From the NCBI GenBank assembly GCA_003669605.1, contig QWOP01000037.1, positions 1 through 44,541 on the forward strand: a stretch of DNA of 44,541 bases. The letters are read 5' to 3'. Both the position numbers and the translations under genes were made by a program. The DNA comes from Planctomycetota bacterium. Its GTDB lineage: Bacteria; Planctomycetota; Planctomycetia; Pirellulales; UBA1268. Positions 10,202 through 17,229 of this stretch are shown piece by piece. Within the stretch, counting starts at the first letter, position 1. Each line of letters opens with the position of its first letter. The notes under the pieces were generated by a model, which saw only the letters and a list, made by a program, of their open reading frames with translations, had not been told where the DNA came from and ran no database searches.

Positions 10202-11341
10202 ATGGTGCGCACACTCAGCCCGCGGGATCGCCTGGTCGGCTGTTGGATCCTTGTGTTGCTCGGGGTGGCAGTGGCTGGGCACGTTGCTCTGGGGGATGAG
10301 CCGCTGCTGCCAAGTTTTGCCGGGCTTGGTCATGAGGCGGTGATGCTCCGCGAATTCGTGATCCCGCGTGGCTGGCCGACGCCGTCGAGCCATGCCAGCA
10401 CGATCGTCGAGACCGCCCCTGGCGAGCTCGTTGCTGCCTGGTTCGGTGGCACCGACGAGGGGGAGAGCGATGTCGCAATCTGGATGTCGCGGCGTGGCAC
10501 CGCGGGGTGGAGCGCCCCGGGAATTGTCATTGATGGCGGGCAACCCGACGGGACGCGTCACCCCTGCTGGAACCCGGTGCTATTCGTCGGTTCGGCACGG
10601 GCGGCAGAAGGTAATCCCCAAGCGCCGCTGTTTCTCTATGCGAAGGTCGGGCCCTCCCCAAGTACCTGGTGGGGCGTCGTCCGCGAGAGTCACGACGGTG
10701 GCCACACCTGGGGAGCGCTGCGCCGGCTCGATGGTGATGCGATGGGGCCGGTGAAGAACAAGCCCTTGGTCCGGCGCGACGGCACGGTGATCGCTGGATC
10801 GAGCAGCGAAGACAACGGCTGGCGGGTGCACTTCGAGCGTTCGGTGGATGGCGGCCGGACGTTTGTCCGTGGGCCCGCGGTGCACAGCGCTTTCGATACC
10901 AGGGGAGGTGTCGCAGTCGCCGGGCTGGTGAGCGCGATCCAGCCCTCGATCCTCGAACTCGGTGCCGAGCGGTTGCTGGCCGTGGGACGGACAAAGGAGG
11001 GGCGGATCTTTGAGATTGAAAGTGACGACGGCGGCACGACCTGGGGCGCGATTGGTCTCGGAGAACTTCCCAACCCCAATGCCGGCACCGATGCGGTCAC
11101 GCTTGCCGACGGCCGCCACCTCCTCGTGTACAACCACACCGCCCAAGGGCGATCGCCGCTCAACGTGGCAGTCAGTAGCGACGGACGATCGTGGCGGCCT
11201 GTGGTGGCGCTCGAAACCAAGACCGGTGAGTTTTCCTACCCGGCGGTGATCCAGTCGACCGATGGCCTTGTGCACATCACCTACACCTGGAACCGGGAAG
11301 CGATCGCCCACTCGGTCATCGACCCTGCCAAACTGCCCTGA
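10202..11341 (+). CDS. Secreted sialidase-like (BNR) protein
   Basis: 379 residues with a signal peptide (about 1–31, ending GHVALGDEP). It carries four Asp-box-like turns: SHDGGHTW (163–170), SVDGGRTF (214–221), SDDGGTTW (274–281) and SSDGRSW (325–331), as in six-bladed sialidase propellers. The segments HASTIVETAPGELVAAWFGG and GTRHPCWNPVLF are typical of the BNR_2 family in planctomycetes. The start was set at 10202 by the GAGGGGGAGC just upstream and by the signal peptide. It is divergent from the MFS/lyase pair across a 274-bp gap that should hold both promoters. It could be an exo-sialidase or a glycosidase of related fold; the arginine triad was not verified. Confidence 0.9.
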   Translation: MVRTLSPRDRLVGCWILVLLGVAVAGHVALGDEPLLPSFAGLGHEAVMLREFVIPRGWPTPSSHASTIVETAPGELVAAWFGGTDEGESDVAIWMSRRGTAGWSAPGIVIDGGQPDGTRHPCWNPVLFVGSARAAEGNPQAPLFLYAKVGPSPSTWWGVVRESHDGGHTWGALRRLDGDAMGPVKNKPLVRRDGTVIAGSSSEDNGWRVHFERSVDGGRTFVRGPAVHSAFDTRGGVAVAGLVSAIQPSILELGAERLLAVGRTKEGRIFEIESDDGGTTWGAIGLGELPNPNAGTDAVTLADGRHLLVYNHTAQGRSPLNVAVSSDGRSWRPVVALETKTGEFSYPAVIQSTDGLVHITYTWNREAIAHSVIDPAKLP

Positions 11342-11347
11342 AATGGT

Positions 11348-12034
11348 CTATCGGGTTTCTTTTTCCGTCGTCGCAGGGGCCTCTGCGTCTGGCGAGCCCT
11401 GCGTCTGTTCTGCAGCCAGGGCGCTGCCGGCGAGGCAAGCCATCACAAACCCAATAAGCGCCTTGCGGCTGGTGGTGCTGCAGGTGGCACCTGAAGACGT
11501 GCCGCGGCGAGCCTGATTCCAAGGCATCTTTGCCAGCATCATCGCCATGGTGCAGGTGTCGGTGATCCCGGCGAACACCAGCCCGGCCCCAATGAAGGCC
11601 GAGAGCCCCATCCAGACAGGGTTTTTGAGGAACCAGGCCAGTGCCACTCCGAGAACGACCAGCGCCCCCGCGCAGATCCGCACCTGTCTCTCCAGCGACA
11701 TCGCTTTCCGGCCGCGGATCACCGGCACCCCGGCGGCTTCGCAGGCCGCCGTGCCCCCCTCTACGCTGGCGACGTCGGTCAAGCCGGCGCCGATCAGTTT
11801 TTCGCAAGCCTGCCGGCTGCGTCCCCCCGACTTGCAGACGACATACAGCCTACCTGGGGCCCCGGCACGCTCCGCGGCGATGCCCTGCGGGTCGAGCCGG
11901 TCGAGGGGAATGTTGCGTGCACCCTCAACATGCACCTCGCCGAATTCAGCTGGCGTGCGGACATCGAGGACGTCAACTGATTGGCCACGGCGGCGGAATT
12001 CAAGGAGCACCGCGGGGGTGATGGTATCGACCAA
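11348..12034 (-). CDS. Rhodanese–DUF2892 membrane protein (YgaP-like) with C-terminal extension
   Basis: 228 residues. A single rhodanese domain (about 5–108) has the persulfide-carrying Cys68 in CKSGGRSRQA. It is followed by a DUF2892 hairpin with two membrane segments (about 121–136 and 141–157), the arrangement of E. coli YgaP. The family ends near AKMPWN, but here about 55 more residues follow with a third hydrophobic stretch (192–207) and an acidic tail. The proposed start is TTG at 12034: GGAG lies about 8 nt upstream, and the rhodanese fold begins right after it. The open frame upstream is poor. The role would be sulfur transfer or cyanide/thiosulfate handling at the inner membrane. 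The stop is 6 bp from the convergent sialidase stop. Confidence 0.85.
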   Translation of the reverse strand: MVDTITPAVLLEFRRRGQSVDVLDVRTPAEFGEVHVEGARNIPLDRLDPQGIAAERAGAPGRLYVVCKSGGRSRQACEKLIGAGLTDVASVEGGTAACEAAGVPVIRGRKAMSLERQVRICAGALVVLGVALAWFLKNPVWMGLSAFIGAGLVFAGITDTCTMAMMLAKMPWNQARRGTSSGATCSTTSRKALIGFVMACLAGSALAAEQTQGSPDAEAPATTEKETR

Positions 12035-12233
12035 ACGAAAGTCTCCTTCGCGGGGGAGTGGGGGGGAGGGACTTGAGTGGGGAGGTTTGAGCCTCTGAGT
12101 CCAGCGGCATCGGGGATGAATTCTATGCGATTGGCTATCCCTGGCGGATAGTCTTCCGTTCCCGGCGCAGATGCGGATGGATTGGGGACGTGGCAATTTT
12201 GCGGCGAGGGCCCGATCCGATACATTGCCCGCC

Positions 12234-13232
12234 ATGCAATGGAATGTCACCCTCACCGCCCGGGCGTCGTTCGACGCCGGTCGCCAGGCCCAGGAACTCC
12301 TCCGCGACGCCGGTTGCCGGGTGACCGTGGCGGATCCGTTTGGGCCGCTCGATGTCACCGCCCTGCGGCGCGTCCTCCGCGGCGAGCAGGCGGTGCTTGC
12401 CAGCTCTGACGCCTACAGCGCCTTGATGTTTGCCTCCCCAGAGTTGGCCGATTTAAAAGTCGTCTCCCGCTGGGGGGTGGGGCTCGACTGCGTCGATTTG
12501 CCGGCTGCCACCCGGGCGGGTGTCGTGATCTGCAACACCCCCGGGCTCCTCGACGAGGCAGTGGCCGATTACGCATGGGCGCTGCTGTTCGCGGTCGCCC
12601 GGCGAGTCGATCAGGGGCAGGCGCTGCTCCGCGCCGGCGAGTGGTCGGTGGCCTGGGGCAATGATATCCATGGGAAGACGCTGGGGATCATCGGCTGCGG
12701 ACGGATCGGCCGCGCCGTGGCCCGCCGCGCCGCGGGGTTTGGGATGCGGGTGCTGGGCCACGACCCGGCCTTGGCAAGCGGCCGCGTCGACGGCATCGAA
12801 GCAGCGACGCTCGAGAGAGTCTTAGCCGAGAGCGATTTTGTCACCCTCCACGCCGCCCTCACCCCCGAGAACCGTGGCTTGGTGAATGCAGCGCGGCTCC
12901 GGTTGATGAAGCCCACCGCCTATCTTGTGAACACCGCTCGCGGGGCACTGGTCGACGAGGCGGCGCTGATCGGGGCCCTCAGTCGCCGGGAACTCGCCGG
13001 TGCCGCGATCGATGCCTTTGCGGTTGAGCCGCTCCCTGCCGACAGTCCACTGCGCAGTTGTCCGCGGATGCTGATCACCCCCCACCAAGCGTTCAACTCG
13101 GTGGAAACAGGCGAAAAGGTGAGCCTTCTGGCCGCCCAGGCGATTGTGGATTGCCTCCAAGGCCGTCGACCACAGTACGTGGCCAACCCTGATGTCCTCG
13201 CCTCCCCGGCCCTGCGGACCACTCTCTCATGA
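12234..13232 (+). CDS. D-isomer-specific 2-hydroxyacid dehydrogenase
   Basis: 332 residues. The NAD-binding domain has GCGRIG at 154–159. The catalytic trio is present: Arg236 (NTARGAL), Glu265 (FAVEPLP) and His284 (ITPHQAF). The start at 12234 is preferred over the in-frame ATG at 12171, since the extra 21 residues are not part of the fold. It should interconvert a 2-oxo acid and a D-2-hydroxy acid. Its stop overlaps the start of the HpcH/HpaI aldolase gene by 4 bp (ATGA), which implies translational coupling and a shared pathway. A paralogous pair in reversed order occurs at 35.7–38.4 kb. It is divergent from the rhodanese gene. Confidence 0.95.
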   Translation: MQWNVTLTARASFDAGRQAQELLRDAGCRVTVADPFGPLDVTALRRVLRGEQAVLASSDAYSALMFASPELADLKVVSRWGVGLDCVDLPAATRAGVVICNTPGLLDEAVADYAWALLFAVARRVDQGQALLRAGEWSVAWGNDIHGKTLGIIGCGRIGRAVARRAAGFGMRVLGHDPALASGRVDGIEAATLERVLAESDFVTLHAALTPENRGLVNAARLRLMKPTAYLVNTARGALVDEAALIGALSRRELAGAAIDAFAVEPLPADSPLRSCPRMLITPHQAFNSVETGEKVSLLAAQAIVDCLQGRRPQYVANPDVLASPALRTTLS

Positions 13233-14023
13233 GACGCAACACCATTCGCGAGAAGCTCCGCCGCGGCGAGCCGAGCATCGGCACTTGGCTTTGCCTCCCC
13301 GATCCGACTGCCGCCAGACTGATGGCCTGTGTGGGGTTCGACTGGCTGACGGTCGAAATGGAGCACGCGCCGGTGACGATCGAAACCGCCGCCCAGAGTT
13401 TCGGCGCCATCATCTCGCAGGGAACAATCCCGCTGGTGCGGGTGCCGTTGAATACCACAGAGAACATCAAACGGGTGCTCGACAACGGAGCCTTTGGGAT
13501 CGTCGTGCCGATGGTCAATTCGCGTGCTGAAGCAGAGGCCGTGGTGGCTGCCGCCCGCTACGCTCCGCTCGGCAAGCGCTCCGTCGGCGGCTTCCTTCAT
13601 GCTGTCAACTTCGGCACCGATCCGGCCACCTACTACGAGCGGGCCAACGACGAGATCCTTGTCGTGGTTCAGACCGAGCACATCGACGCAGTCGAGCGGG
13701 CCGATGAGATTCTCTCAGTCCCTGGCATCGACGCGTTCTTTATCGGCCCCAACGATCTCCTCAAGTCGATGGGGCGCAAGCCGGCGATGGAGAGCGACGA
13801 CCCGGCCTTTGTGCAGGCCCTTGAGCATCTGGTTGCCACGGGCAAGAAGCACGGCGTGGCGCCGGGGATCCACACCGCCGACGCGGCCGCTGCAAAGCGC
13901 CGCGTGGCCGAAGGCTTTCAGTTTGTGGCCCTTGGCAGTGACGTCTCGTTGATGCTTGCCAAGGCGCAGGATGAGCTTTCCGCCCTCGGTCTCGGCGGTG
14001 CAGGGCAGGTTGTGCGGTATTAG
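13229..14023 (+). CDS. HpcH/HpaI-family class II aldolase
   Basis: 264 residues, full length for the family. The residues that match the E. coli HpaI active site are all present, each offset by one: His46 (EMEHAP), Arg71 (LVRVPL), Glu150 (VQTEH) and Asp176 (GPNDL). The last two bind the divalent metal. The predicted reaction is retro-aldol cleavage of a 2-oxo-4-hydroxy acid to pyruvate and an aldehyde. The start overlaps the dehydrogenase stop as ATGA. With that gene it could recycle a sugar-acid breakdown product. The exact substrate is unknown. Confidence 0.95.
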   Translation: MRRNTIREKLRRGEPSIGTWLCLPDPTAARLMACVGFDWLTVEMEHAPVTIETAAQSFGAIISQGTIPLVRVPLNTTENIKRVLDNGAFGIVVPMVNSRAEAEAVVAAARYAPLGKRSVGGFLHAVNFGTDPATYYERANDEILVVVQTEHIDAVERADEILSVPGIDAFFIGPNDLLKSMGRKPAMESDDPAFVQALEHLVATGKKHGVAPGIHTADAAAAKRRVAEGFQFVALGSDVSLMLAKAQDELSALGLGGAGQVVRY

Positions 14024-14211
14024 TCCGCATTTCCCAGATGACTCCTCTGACTCCTCTGACTCCTCTGACTCCTCTGACTCCTCATGCGGTCGGCTGACGA
14101 CCGGTGCTTGTCCGGAATCGCGTCGGCAGTGACCTCCTGCAACTGTCGGCGATCTATTGGCAAAGTTCGCTCTTGGCTCATCGGCACATCGAGTGCGGCT
14201 TGGCTCATCAT
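14020..14211 (-). CDS. Possible small ORF spanning a 9-bp repeat
   Basis: A 63-codon frame on the minus strand runs from ATG at 14211 to a stop that overlaps the aldolase stop. Its C-terminus is (RSQ)4 followed by RSHLGNAD, created by the 9-bp tandem repeat. No known domain is visible and no strong ribosome site was found. An overlapping plus-strand frame (14084–14296) has a hydrophobic stretch and is equally unsupported. It is listed only because the gap between the two flanking genes is otherwise empty. Confidence 0.15.
   Translation of the reverse strand: MMSQAALDVPMSQERTLPIDRRQLQEVTADAIPDKHRSSADRMRSQRSQRSQRSQRSHLGNAD
14041..14083 (+). repeat. 9-bp tandem repeat (actcctctg), four full units plus a partial
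   Basis: Four perfect copies of actcctctg and a fifth partial copy lie 18 bp after the aldolase stop. On the minus strand each unit reads as a Shine–Dalgarno-like gaggagtca. The copy number is likely unstable. Confidence 0.95.
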
Positions 14212-14279
14212 CGCCTTGGTGGCATGGTTTTTATTCGACCCTGATGGTGGCCCCTCTCGTACGGTTTCCTCGTCGCCAC

Positions 14280-15470
14280 CTATCGCCCGTGGGTGAGCGT
14301 CTCGAAAAAGATGTTCCAGTCGGAGTTGCCACGACGGCGGACCTGCTCCAGGATCAGCCGCTCGGTGTGGGGCATGTCGATTCCCAGTCGGTGGTGGTAG
14401 TGGTTGTAGCCGACGGAGAACGTGTCGTAGAGGTCGCCGGTCGTGGCGTCCCGATCGGCACCGCAGCACCCGAGCATCGAGCCTTCGAGGAGCTGGCGGG
14501 CGAGCAATTCCAGCGCCGGGACAAAGCGCTCACGCTGTTGAAAGTAGACATCGATCCCCTGCTGCCAGGCGACCTCGGCGGCGTGGAGCGCCGACGCCAG
14601 CCCGTACTGGGCATGATGGCCATTGTCGCGGCACGACTCCTGGGTGAGGCCGTCGGGCCATGTCGCCGGCTGGCTCCAGAACGCCGCCATGTCGCCGCCG
14701 TCTCCAGCGATCGCTTTCACGTTGGGCGCGTCGGCCATGAGATGAAAATAGGCGGGGCTGCGCCGGCGGAGGCGCTCGAGCCCGAGCGTGAGGAGGCGCT
14801 GGTCTTCACAGAAGACGGCGATGTTCATGAGGGCGTCGATCTGCGTGAGATCAACATTGCCGTTCCATTCGCTCATCCGTTCGAGCGCCGGGGCGAAGGC
14901 CGTCGTGAACATCCCCTTCACGCGCTCCCGGTCAGCCGGCTTCCAGTCGGGATGATCACGAAGGAGCTCGGCAGCCGGCCCGAGCAGCGCGCCGATCCAG
15001 CCGGCAACGAGGAGATTCTGCCCCTCGGCCGGCAGGTAGCCGGCAAACGTCCGCCCCCACACATTGAGGATCGCGATCGCCCGTCGGGCAGCCGCCTCGT
15101 CGCCGGTGGTCGCCCAGAGGAGGGCGTTGGCATACGCCTGCCGGGCATGTTCCTTCTGGTCTGCTTCACCGGTCGGCGCTGTGGCGAATCGTCCCTCGAT
15201 CGCCACTCCGCGGAGCTTGTCCAGGGCACTCGTCCACGGCTCGTTACCGGCGGCAATCCGCTCCCTGACGAAGTCGAGCTCAGCCTGCCCGACGACGCCT
15301 CCAGGATGGACAAAGGCGTGGGGCTCCGCCGCCGCGGCCGGCGCAGGGAAGCGGGCCCACAGGGCCCACATGGCCACCGTGACCACCGTGACCACCGTGA
15401 CCATGAGGGCGATCGCCCCAGACCAGAGCCGGGGCCGGTTGTGCTTGCGTGTCATGGTTGGATATTCCAT
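14280..15470 (-). CDS. Alginate-lyase-family (PF05426-like) exported protein
   Basis: 396 residues. The N-terminus has a hydrophobic signal/anchor (about 17–50, partly encoded by a 9-bp repeat giving VTVVTVV). The body is a helical toroid of the alginate lyase family, with repeats of paired helices, a YLPAEGQNLLVAGW segment, and DNGHHAQYGLASALHAAEV in the position of the family's conserved Asn-His catalytic region. It could cleave poly-uronate chains by β-elimination, although some family members act on other polymers or have unknown activity. It is 54 bp downstream of an SDR gene that resembles uronate dehydrogenase, which supports a uronic-acid theme. An alternative start is ATG at 15455. 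Confidence 0.85.
   Translation of the reverse strand: MEYPTMTRKHNRPRLWSGAIALMVTVVTVVTVAMWALWARFPAPAAAAEPHAFVHPGGVVGQAELDFVRERIAAGNEPWTSALDKLRGVAIEGRFATAPTGEADQKEHARQAYANALLWATTGDEAAARRAIAILNVWGRTFAGYLPAEGQNLLVAGWIGALLGPAAELLRDHPDWKPADRERVKGMFTTAFAPALERMSEWNGNVDLTQIDALMNIAVFCEDQRLLTLGLERLRRRSPAYFHLMADAPNVKAIAGDGGDMAAFWSQPATWPDGLTQESCRDNGHHAQYGLASALHAAEVAWQQGIDVYFQQRERFVPALELLARQLLEGSMLGCCGADRDATTGDLYDTFSVGYNHYHHRLGIDMPHTERLILEQVRRRGNSDWNIFFETLTHGR
15373..15402 (-). repeat. 9-bp tandem repeat inside the alginate-lyase signal region
   Basis: Three near-identical units of accaccgtg (first unit gccaccgtg) encode VTVVTVV within the hydrophobic leader of the alginate-lyase-family protein. A change in copy number would lengthen or shorten the leader by three residues without a frameshift. 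Confidence 0.85.
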
Positions 15471-15524
15471 CGTGAGGCTGCCAAACGGCCCGGCGATCGT
15501 GCCGAGGAGGCCCGAGGAGAGCTG

Positions 15525-16283
15525 CTAGCCCGACAGGTCGTCTGTCGCCCCTGACGGCCAGCAGTCGAGGGGCTCCCAGTCGAGGAGATTTTTCGCAGGC
15601 ACCAGATCGAGCATCTCGATCTCCACCGGTTTGCTGGACGCATAGAGAATGTGATGCCCCGGCGGGAGCGGGTGCTCTGCGGCGGCGGCGAAGAACCTAC
15701 CGGCGTCGCGCGGGGAGAGGTAGCAGTGGGGGCCGTGGAAACTGGCGGCCAGTTCCTCGGCATGGTCACTCGTCCGCGGGCACCATCCCAGGCGTACCGA
15801 GATCACGGGAAAGCCGCTGACCCTGGCGTGGATCTGCCCGGCGGCTTCAAGCGCTATCTTGGTGATCGCGTACCAGCCGCGGGGGGTGAGCGGATCGCCG
15901 ACGCGAACTGGCCAGGGGCCGTCGTTTTGCTGGCCAAAGTTCACCTGGCCCGAGCTGGCAAGGATCACCCGCGGCACCTCGGCAGCGCGGGCCCCCTCGA
16001 TCACGTTGTGGAGGCCGAGGAGGTTGTCGGGGAGGAGTCGGGCGGCGAAGTCGTCGTCGTCGGGGGTGGCGGCGAGGTGGACCAGCGCGTCTGCACCGCG
16101 TAGCGCGGCTGCGACAGCGCCCGCATCGGCGAGATCGGCGACGATCGACTCACCAATCGGCGATGGACAGCGATCGAAGGCCCGGACATGCCAGCCGCGG
16201 GAAGTGAGTTCGCGGCAGGCAGCCCGTCCGAGCCGACCTGCGGCACCGGTGACGACGACGGTGCGGGACGGGGTGGACGGCAT
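15525..16283 (-). CDS. Extended SDR, NAD-dependent; uronate-dehydrogenase-like
   Basis: 252 residues. The N-terminal Rossmann motif is TGAAGRLG (12–19). Downstream are ALVHLAAT, DNLLGLHNVIEGARA, VILASSGQ (110–111 Ser) and the catalytic pair Tyr138/Lys142 (YAITK). The wording VTGAAGRLG…NLLGLHNV…RVILASS is close to uronate dehydrogenases, which oxidise galacturonate or glucuronate to aldarolactones. A general sugar-nucleotide epimerase role is less likely given the short length. The start at 16283 has GGAG about 7 nt upstream. It precedes the alginate-lyase-family gene on the same strand (54-bp gap). The uronate assignment is an inference. Confidence 0.85.
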   Translation of the reverse strand: MPSTPSRTVVVTGAAGRLGRAACRELTSRGWHVRAFDRCPSPIGESIVADLADAGAVAAALRGADALVHLAATPDDDDFAARLLPDNLLGLHNVIEGARAAEVPRVILASSGQVNFGQQNDGPWPVRVGDPLTPRGWYAITKIALEAAGQIHARVSGFPVISVRLGWCPRTSDHAEELAASFHGPHCYLSPRDAGRFFAAAAEHPLPPGHHILYASSKPVEIEMLDLVPAKNLLDWEPLDCWPSGATDDLSG

Positions 16284-16528
16284 TCAACGACTCCAGGCGG
16301 CGAACGAAAACCTGTCGGGCGCTCTCGACCAGGGCGCTATCCTAACGATCGGTCATCCCCCCTGCTTGAGTCTTCGGGGCCGTCGTCATGCCCGGTATGG
16401 AGGGGCGAGAAGGTGCCGGTTCCGCAGACTGTGCCGCCTCGGCGTCGCGAATGCACGGGCACGGTGGGGATGTTTCGAAGAACGGATGGATCGCGACCGG
16501 ATTGCCACTGCCCCCCAGGAATGCCCCC

Positions 16529-17002
16529 ATGACTCTTCCGACCGACTCCGTCGCCGCGGCGCTGGTGCGTGCTGGAATCACGATTCCCGCGGTGCCCAAA
16601 CCGGCCGGGGCTTATGTCGGCGCGATCCGCACCGGCAACCTCGTCGTCACATCCGGCCAGCTTCCTTGGGTCGACGGGAAGCTCCTCCATGTCGGCCGGA
16701 TCGGTGCCGACGTGAGCGAAGCGGAAGGGAAGGCCTGTGCCCGCGTCTGCGCGATCAATGCCTTGGCGCAGTTTCAGGCCGCCATTGGCGACCTCGAATC
16801 GATCCGGCGGATCGTCCGCGTCGAGGGCTTTGTCCACTGCGCTCCCGGTTACCGCGGCCATCCCCGCGTTCTCGACGGCGCTTCGCACCTCTTCAACGAA
16901 CTCTTTGGCGACCGTGGTATCCACACTCGCGTGGCCCTGGGGATCACCGAGATGCCCTTTGACGCCCCTGTGCAACTGGTCATCTGGGCCGAGGTGACCT
17001 GA
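16529..17002 (+). CDS. RidA/YjgF-family protein
   Basis: 157 residues of the YjgF/YER057c/UK114 fold (subgroup with a longer N-terminus, as in AGAYVGAIRTGNLVVTSGQLPWVDGKL). A conserved Arg in HTRVALG corresponds to the Arg that binds the substrate carboxylate in RidA imine deaminases. The usual role is hydrolysis of reactive enamine/imine intermediates; this subgroup is less well studied. The start at 16529 has AGGA about 9 nt upstream; the in-frame extension to 16388 is low-quality sequence and was not used. It is divergent from the SDR gene and convergent with hppA. A terminator-like hairpin lies 160 bp downstream. Confidence 0.92.
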   Translation: MTLPTDSVAAALVRAGITIPAVPKPAGAYVGAIRTGNLVVTSGQLPWVDGKLLHVGRIGADVSEAEGKACARVCAINALAQFQAAIGDLESIRRIVRVEGFVHCAPGYRGHPRVLDGASHLFNELFGDRGIHTRVALGITEMPFDAPVQLVIWAEVT

Positions 17003-17051
17003 CCGCTGGCAAGCGTGCGCAAGCAGGCTGTGGATAAACTGCCGGTCCGAC

Positions 17052-17136
17052 TGCACGAGGCCGTCGCGAGTGCGTAGCACTGGAGAAAACCGGAGATTTT
17101 TCACGTGGAAAAAGGTCAGGGATGACTTTTTCCACG
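17052..17136. repeat. Dispersed intergenic repeat with hairpin, copy A
   Basis: Two blocks recur at 41121–41200. The first block (17053–17081, gcacgagg…gtagcact) matches the other copy at 25 of 29 positions. The second is a hairpin: left arm 17104–17118 and right arm 17123–17136 (tgactttttccacg) pair over 14 bp with one bulged G and a four-base loop. It lies between the 3' ends of the ridA-like gene and hppA, so it could act as a bidirectional transcription end. Confidence 0.8.
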
Positions 17137-17161
17137 GGCTGGCAAGACAAGACAACGACAC

Positions 17162-17194
17162 CGCCCCGGAGCAGCGCCTGCCCCGGGGCGTTTT
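17162..17194 (+). terminator. Intrinsic terminator candidate after the RidA-like gene
   Basis: An 8-bp GC stem (cgccccgg at 17162–17169 with ccggggcg at 17183–17190) and a 13-nt loop are followed directly by TTTT on the plus strand. It fits termination of the RidA-like transcript before it runs into the convergent hppA. Confidence 0.6.
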
Positions 17195-17229
17195 CGTGAG
17201 CAACCAGCGGCCGGTGAGGCCGGCCCGGT

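Noticed and set aside
14084..14296. 70-codon plus-strand frame with a hydrophobic stretch
   Set aside because: No ribosome site or family signature; it overlaps the end of the alginate-lyase gene and starts in the repeat.
16388..16528. 47-residue N-terminal extension of the RidA-like protein
   Set aside because: The family fold begins at 16529, which has AGGA upstream; the extension is low-complexity and unlike the family.
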